Assembly (NCBI GenBank): GCA_934183135.1
Contig: CAKPRX010000085.1
Location: 1-9,245 of the forward strand
Length of the DNA: 9,245 nt
Source of the DNA: an uncultured Prevotella sp.
GTDB taxonomy: Bacteria > Bacteroidota > Bacteroidia > Bacteroidales > Bacteroidaceae
Reading direction: 5' to 3'
This document shows, in pieces, positions 5,056 to 9,245 of this stretch. Under the pieces are notes generated by a model, which worked only from the letters and a program-made list of their open reading frames with translations, searched no databases and was not told the DNA's origin. A program made the translations under genes and the position numbers. Position 1 is the first letter of the stretch, and the number at the start of each line of letters is the position of its first letter.

Positions 5056-6222
5056 TTACTGCAGCGTGCAGGCAGCCTCGATGAGCATGCAGCCGGTGAG
5101 ATGGGCCGTCAGGCATACGGGCTCGTGGTCGCCGGGAGCCTGGCGCCAGCGTCCTCCGTAGAGATGGGTACGTGGGTTGACACCCTGCCGGGCTGCCACC
5201 CTGGCGCAGTACAGCAGGTAGTTGCGGAAGTGGGTGCGGGTGGCCAGGGGCAGTCCCGGCTCCTTGGCCAAGGGGGCAAAGTAGCGGAAGAAGATGCCGT
5301 GGAACAGGCCGCCGTCGCCCCGCACGGCATCGTCGGGCACGCCAAAGTTGTCCGACTTCTGCCGGATGACATAGTTGGCCGCCCGTACGGCGTCGTCCAG
5401 GTAGCGCTTGTCGCCGGTGAGCTGGTACAGCTGGTGGGCAGCCCCGATAAAGGTGCCGCTGTTGTAGGTAAAGGTGGCGTGGCTGATGTGGCCCTTGCTG
5501 TTCATGTTGTCGTACACGGCCCCGGTGTCGTGGTCGAAGAGGTTGGCGCGCAGCCAGGCGTATATGGCCTTGGCCTCGGCCAGGTAGGCGCGGTGGCCCT
5601 TGCCCTGCTTAAATCCGGCCTGGCGGTACAGCTTGGCCAGTTTGGCGGCGATGATGGCCGCCGGCCCGTTGGAGCAGGCGTTCTTGGACTTGGACACATC
5701 GGTCTTCCAGGTGATGCCCCCGTGCCATGGCGCCTCGTCGTCGGGGCCCCAGGTAGACCATATCCAGTCGTCGTAGATTTGCCGGGCGCGACTGATGTAG
5801 GCCGTGTCGCCCGTGGCCTCGAACATGCGTATCAGGGCGAGCGTTATCCACTCCATGTCGTCGACAAATGGGTTCCACCAGGGCTGCTGCCCGTCGTGGG
5901 CAAAGTTGTAGCGCGGTGCCCCCTGCCACCACAGGGGGTACAGCGCGCTGTAGCGCCGGTCGCCCGTGCGCAGGTAGGCGTCGGTAATGACGTCTATGGC
6001 GTGGGCCTCGGGCCAGTAGTTGCCGGTAGAGAGGTCAGAGAGGTCGCTGCCGTAGTTGAAGTAGTAGCGGTCGGGGTAACCCGGGAAGCTGGCGCCCCAG
6101 AAATGGGTGATAAGGGCCTGGGCCATGCTGTCGGCCAGGGCCTGGTACGAGGGGGCTGACTGTGCCCGGCAGCCGAGGGCGCCCAGGAACGTCAGCAGGG
6201 CAAAGAAGATTTTCTTGTTCAT
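5056..6222 (-). CDS. Secreted GH76 family alpha-1,6-mannanase
   Basis: GH76 enzymes cut alpha-1,6-mannosidic bonds in mannan backbones, for example of yeast cell walls. This 388-residue protein is full length for the family. The catalytic aspartate pair is visible at 121-122 within WNPFVDDMEWITLALIRMFE (116-135). Other family-like stretches are GGITW (168-172), NACSNGPAAI (181-190) and TYNSGTFIG (252-260), with repeated helix-pair patterns of an (alpha/alpha)6 barrel. Residues 1-20 are an export signal; C18 in ALGC gives an imperfect lipobox, while CRA-Q would suit signal peptidase I, so a lipoprotein and a soluble periplasmic form are both possible. A terminator follows it and another separates it from the upstream barrel gene, so it looks monocistronic. 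No clear promoter was seen in the short upstream gap. No SusC/SusD genes are in the window. Confidence 0.9.
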   Translation of the reverse strand: MNKKIFFALLTFLGALGCRAQSAPSYQALADSMAQALITHFWGASFPGYPDRYYFNYGSDLSDLSTGNYWPEAHAIDVITDAYLRTGDRRYSALYPLWWQGAPRYNFAHDGQQPWWNPFVDDMEWITLALIRMFEATGDTAYISRARQIYDDWIWSTWGPDDEAPWHGGITWKTDVSKSKNACSNGPAAIIAAKLAKLYRQAGFKQGKGHRAYLAEAKAIYAWLRANLFDHDTGAVYDNMNSKGHISHATFTYNSGTFIGAAHQLYQLTGDKRYLDDAVRAANYVIRQKSDNFGVPDDAVRGDGGLFHGIFFRYFAPLAKEPGLPLATRTHFRNYLLYCARVAARQGVNPRTHLYGGRWRQAPGDHEPVCLTAHLTGCMLIEAACTLQ

Positions 6223-6256
6223 TGTGGTAAGTTTGTTTTTGTTGGTTTGTCTTATG

Positions 6257-6304
6257 AAAAAGCCCAGCCGCGGCCTGCCTTGGGGCAGGGCATGGCGGTT
6301 GGGC
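6257..6304 (-). terminator. Intrinsic terminator after the outer-membrane barrel gene
   Basis: On the minus strand GCCCA-A-CCGC pairs with GCGG-C-TGGGC, and an inner hairpin CTGCC-CCAA-GGCAG sits inside. TTTTT (6261-6257) follows. It lies about 30 bases after the stop of the barrel gene and 35 bases before the GH76 start, so the two genes are probably separate units. Confidence 0.75.
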
Positions 6305-6334
6305 GATGGGGTGGGGCGGTGTGGCTGCCCGTGT

Positions 6335-7048
6335 TTAGAGGTCTAACTTGTAGCCCACGGTAAGCATGGCGCTGCGGTTCTTGCTGTTGGCATACTTCAG
6401 GACATGGGTGAGGCCGAAGTTGTAGCGCACGTCGAGCACCACGTTCATGTACTCGTACGAGATGCCCACGGGTATGCTGAAGTCTACCTTGTTATAGAGT
6501 GCGTCCGACGTGTTCTCCACCTTGTTTACATTCTGGCTGTAGGTGCGCACGCCCGTGTGGATGTTCTGTACGAAGGCCTGTGTGGTAAACTCTTCCTTGA
6601 CATGGGTGAGCAGACCCGCCTGTACACCCGCGTTGACGGACAGGCCCTTAGCTATATATCCGTGAACCATAAGGGGCACGGCCACGTAGCACAGTGTGTT
6701 GCTCAGGTCGGTATATGACTCGTACTTGGCCTCGGTGGCGTCCTCGGCAGGACGCTCTGTAAGCACATCGTAGTCGTCGTACTTGTTGCCCACCGACACG
6801 TAGTGTACACCGGCCGACACGCCTATCTGCCGCGAGGCCTGGTAGTAAGCGTCGGCACCTACCGAGAAGCCCGCCTTGGCCTTGGCGTCTAAGCTGTAGT
6901 CGGCATTGCCTATGTACTGTGGGTTATTGGAAATGTTGGAGATGCTCACGCCCACACGGGGAATGATGGAGAAGGTGCCTGGGGCGGCCTGGGCCATGGC
7001 CATGGTGGCACAGGCTATGAGCAGGCAACTGAAAAAAAGTCTTTTCAT
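6335..7048 (-). CDS. PorT-like outer-membrane beta-barrel protein
   Basis: The 237-residue protein has a classic signal peptide (1-19) ending AMA-Q. The mature part is a chain of alternating strands with small turns, for example FSVGADAYYQ (61-70), VGVSAGVHYVSVG (a near reading of 76-87) and GLSVNAGVQAGLL (135-147). It continues to FSIPVGISYEY (190-200) and VVLDVRYNFGL (203-213), and ends in VGYKLDL. This pattern fits the outer membrane beta-barrel domain common in Bacteroidota (PorT/OMP_b-brl_2 type). Such small barrels are outer-membrane proteins, but their roles are mostly unknown, so only location is inferred. The last residue is Leu where Phe is more usual. It follows recQ by 74 bases without a clear promoter or terminator, so some read-through from recQ is likely. 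A terminator closes the unit. Confidence 0.85.
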   Translation of the reverse strand: MKRLFFSCLLIACATMAMAQAAPGTFSIIPRVGVSISNISNNPQYIGNADYSLDAKAKAGFSVGADAYYQASRQIGVSAGVHYVSVGNKYDDYDVLTERPAEDATEAKYESYTDLSNTLCYVAVPLMVHGYIAKGLSVNAGVQAGLLTHVKEEFTTQAFVQNIHTGVRTYSQNVNKVENTSDALYNKVDFSIPVGISYEYMNVVLDVRYNFGLTHVLKYANSKNRSAMLTVGYKLDL

Positions 7049-7122
7049 AATGTATGGTGTCTTGTTGATTTGGTCTGTATGTGTGGCCGTATGCGTGGCA
7101 GATGGCTGAGCCCCGGCCCCGG

Positions 7123-9245
7123 TCAGTTGGCCACCTCGGAGAGAAACTTGATGCGTACCAGGCGGATGTCGGTGTCAGAGTAGTCGCCCCCCAGTTCCTC
7201 GATGGCGGTGTTCAGGTCGTCGGTATCGCTCTCCATGAAGTAGTCGAAGATGTCGTCGATACGCTCCTCGTCCATCACGTCGTCCAGGAAATAGTCTATG
7301 TTGAGCTTGGTGCCGCTGTACACGATGGCCTCTATCTCGTCGAGCAGCTCGTCAAAGTCGAGGCCCTGCGCGGTGGCTATGTCGTCCAGGGCTATCTGGC
7401 GGTCTATGCTCTGTATGATTTTGACCTTGAGCATGCTCTTCTTGGCCACCGTCTTTACCCTGAACTCTTCCGGCCGCTCGATGCCGTTTTCTTCGCAGTG
7501 GCGGCGGATAAGGGCGCAGAACTCGGCCCCGTACTTCTTGGCTTTGCCCACGCCGATGCCCTGGATGTTCTGGAGCTCCTGCAGGGTGATGGGGTACATG
7601 GTGGCCATCTGTTCCAGGGAGGCGTCGAAGAAGATGACGTAAGGTGCCAGCCCTAACCTCTTGGCCACCTGCTTGCGCAGGCTTACCAGCATGTCGTACA
7701 GCTCGGGGTCCAGCGCCGCCATGCTGCCCTGTGGCTCCTCATCGTCGTACTCGTCCTTGAACTCGGTGTCCATGACGACCATGAAGGAGTGCGGCGACTT
7801 GACAAAGCGGCGTCCGGCGGCCGTAACCTTCAGCAGGCCGTAGCTCTCTACGTCCTTCTTGATGTACCCGGCTATGATGGCCTGCCGGATGACGGGGCTC
7901 CAGAGTTTCTCGTTGAAGTCCTCGCCCGAGCCAAACTCTTCCAGCTCGTTGTGGTGGTGCGACACGATGTCGTCGGTGCCCCGCCCCTTGATAAAGTCTA
8001 TGACATATTCCTGCCGGAAGTTCTCCTTCAGGGCCAGGATGGCCTCTAAGGCCACCACTAACTGCTCCTGGGCCTCTATCTTCTCCTTGGGATGCAGACA
8101 GTTGTCGCAGTTCTCGCAGTTGTCCTTGGGATAATCCTCGCCGAAGTAATGGAGCAAAATCTTGCGACGGCAGAGCGACGACTCGGCGTAGGCCGCCGTC
8201 TCCTGGAGCAGCTGCTTGCCGATGTCCTGCTCTGCGACAGGTTTGCCCTCCATGAATTTTTCCAGCTTGCGCAGGTCTTTGTAGGAGTAAAAGGCTATGC
8301 AGATGCCCTCGCCGCCATCTCGCCCGGCGCGTCCGGTCTCCTGGTAGTAGCCCTCCAGGCTCTTGGGTATGTCGTAGTGTAGCACGAAGCGCACGTCGGG
8401 TTTGTCGATGCCCATGCCGAAGGCTATGGTAGCCACGATGACGTCGATGCGCTCCATGAGGAAGTCGTCCTGCGTCTGCGAGCGTGTAGCCGAGTCGAGA
8501 CCGGCGTGATAAGCCGCCGCCTTGATGTCGTTGGCTTTCAGCACGGCAGCCAGTTCCTCCACCTTCTTGCGCGAGATGCAGTAGATGATGCCGCTCTTGC
8601 CAGGATGTTGTTTGATGAATTTTATGATCTGCTTGTCGATGTCGTTCGTCTTCTGTCTCACCTCATAATAGAGGTTGGCGCGGTTGAACGAACTCTTGAA
8701 CTCCTTCGCGTCGGCTATGCCCAGACTCTTCTTTATGTCCATGCGCACCTTGTCGGTGGCTGTAGCCGTGAGCGCTATGACCGGTGCTGCGCCAATCTTG
8801 TTTATCGTAGGGCGTATGTTGCGGTATTCGGGACGGAAGTCGTGACCCCATTCCGATATACAGTGTGCCTCGTCAACAGCGTAGAACGAAATCTTGAACG
8901 AGCGGAAAAACTCGAGATTGTCCTCCTTATTGAGCGATTCCGGAGCCACATACAGCAGTTTTGTGCGTCCGGCATATATGTCGTTGCGCACCTGATTGAT
9001 GGCTGCCTTGTTGAGCGATGAGTTGAGATAGTGTGCCACACCCGATTCTTCGCTCAGTCCGTTGATGACATCCACCTGGTTCTTCATCAAGGCAATGAGC
9101 GGCGATACGACAATGGCTGTGCCGTCCATGATGAGCGACGGCAACTGGTAGCACAAACTCTTGCCACCTCCGGTAGGCATGAGCACAAAGGTGTCGTTGC
9201 CTGCAAGCAGATTGCGTATTATGGCTTCCTGTTCGCCCTTGAACG
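7123..9245 (-). CDS. recQ: ATP-dependent DNA helicase RecQ, partial (N-terminus beyond right edge)
   Basis: RecQ unwinds DNA 3' to 5' in recombination and repair. The frame stays open to the window edge, so the first roughly 15-20 residues are missing. FKGEQEAII (motif 0) is seen at the edge. Counting from the GTG codon at 9186: motif I MPTGGGKS (3-10), Ia VVSPLIALMKNQV (26-38), DEAH (105-108), ALTATAT (138-144), VATIAFGMGIDKPDVRF (251-267) and QETGRAGRDG (282-291). The zinc site is C339, C357, C360 and C363, followed by an RQC-like part. An HRDC domain lies at about 491-565. An acidic tail of about 110 residues (578-687) contains a helix-turn-helix-like segment, usual in Bacteroidota RecQ. 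GTG at 9186 is internal and not the start. All motifs are intact, so it should be active. Confidence 0.97.
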   Translation of the reverse strand, partial: FKGEQEAIIRNLLAGNDTFVLMPTGGGKSLCYQLPSLIMDGTAIVVSPLIALMKNQVDVINGLSEESGVAHYLNSSLNKAAINQVRNDIYAGRTKLLYVAPESLNKEDNLEFFRSFKISFYAVDEAHCISEWGHDFRPEYRNIRPTINKIGAAPVIALTATATDKVRMDIKKSLGIADAKEFKSSFNRANLYYEVRQKTNDIDKQIIKFIKQHPGKSGIIYCISRKKVEELAAVLKANDIKAAAYHAGLDSATRSQTQDDFLMERIDVIVATIAFGMGIDKPDVRFVLHYDIPKSLEGYYQETGRAGRDGGEGICIAFYSYKDLRKLEKFMEGKPVAEQDIGKQLLQETAAYAESSLCRRKILLHYFGEDYPKDNCENCDNCLHPKEKIEAQEQLVVALEAILALKENFRQEYVIDFIKGRGTDDIVSHHHNELEEFGSGEDFNEKLWSPVIRQAIIAGYIKKDVESYGLLKVTAAGRRFVKSPHSFMVVMDTEFKDEYDDEEPQGSMAALDPELYDMLVSLRKQVAKRLGLAPYVIFFDASLEQMATMYPITLQELQNIQGIGVGKAKKYGAEFCALIRRHCEENGIERPEEFRVKTVAKKSMLKVKIIQSIDRQIALDDIATAQGLDFDELLDEIEAIVYSGTKLNIDYFLDDVMDEERIDDIFDYFMESDTDDLNTAIEELGGDYSDTDIRLVRIKFLSEVAN

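Noticed and set aside
5101..6159. Plus-strand open frame of 352 codons
   Set aside because: It is the antisense shadow of the GH76 gene, caused by high GC, and is Val/Gly-rich with no motif.

Overview
The window reads as Bacteroidales chromosome, most likely a Prevotella-like genome, though I cannot name the species. Three things point there: promoters of the Bacteroidota type (TAnnTTTG at -7, with no useful Shine-Dalgarno signals), a HU-related DNA-binding protein with a winged-helix tail, and a PorT-like outer-membrane barrel next to a secreted GH76 mannanase and a RecQ with the long Bacteroidota C-terminal extension. No rRNA, tRNA, CRISPR array, integrase or transposase was seen.

Left third (1-3121) is accessory and partly decayed. 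A minus-strand gene that runs off the left edge encodes the first 271 residues of a probable phage portal protein. Upstream of it lies an AT-rich two-gene island on the plus strand (993-1948): a small membrane protein and a zinc-ribbon membrane protein whose stop and start codons overlap. The island has its own promoter and a strong palindromic terminator. On its far side sits a second, diverged copy of the portal gene's 5' end (about 2036-2177), then a frameshifted phage-type gene (2187-2527), an unexplained nested inverted-repeat structure (2591-2661), and an endonuclease/exonuclease/phosphatase-family gene that has lost its middle (2761-3121). The island is therefore bracketed by two versions of the same phage gene start.

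Middle (3236-5055): a HU-related/winged-helix protein gene and a ZIP metal transporter gene form a tight minus-strand operon with a clear promoter at 4613-4644. The 467-base gap upstream of it has no gene. It holds four tandem 22-bp repeats, each centred on CCGAACGA, and the terminator of the next operon.

Right half (5056-9245) is GC-rich, ordinary chromosome, all on the minus strand: partial recQ, then an outer-membrane beta-barrel protein, a terminator, then a GH76 alpha-1,6-mannanase with its own terminator. The last two are exported proteins; recQ is DNA repair housekeeping.

The most unusual signals are the island between diverged portal starts, the 22-bp repeat array, the nested inverted repeats and the regulator-plus-transporter operon. 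None proves a new system, but each can be checked.
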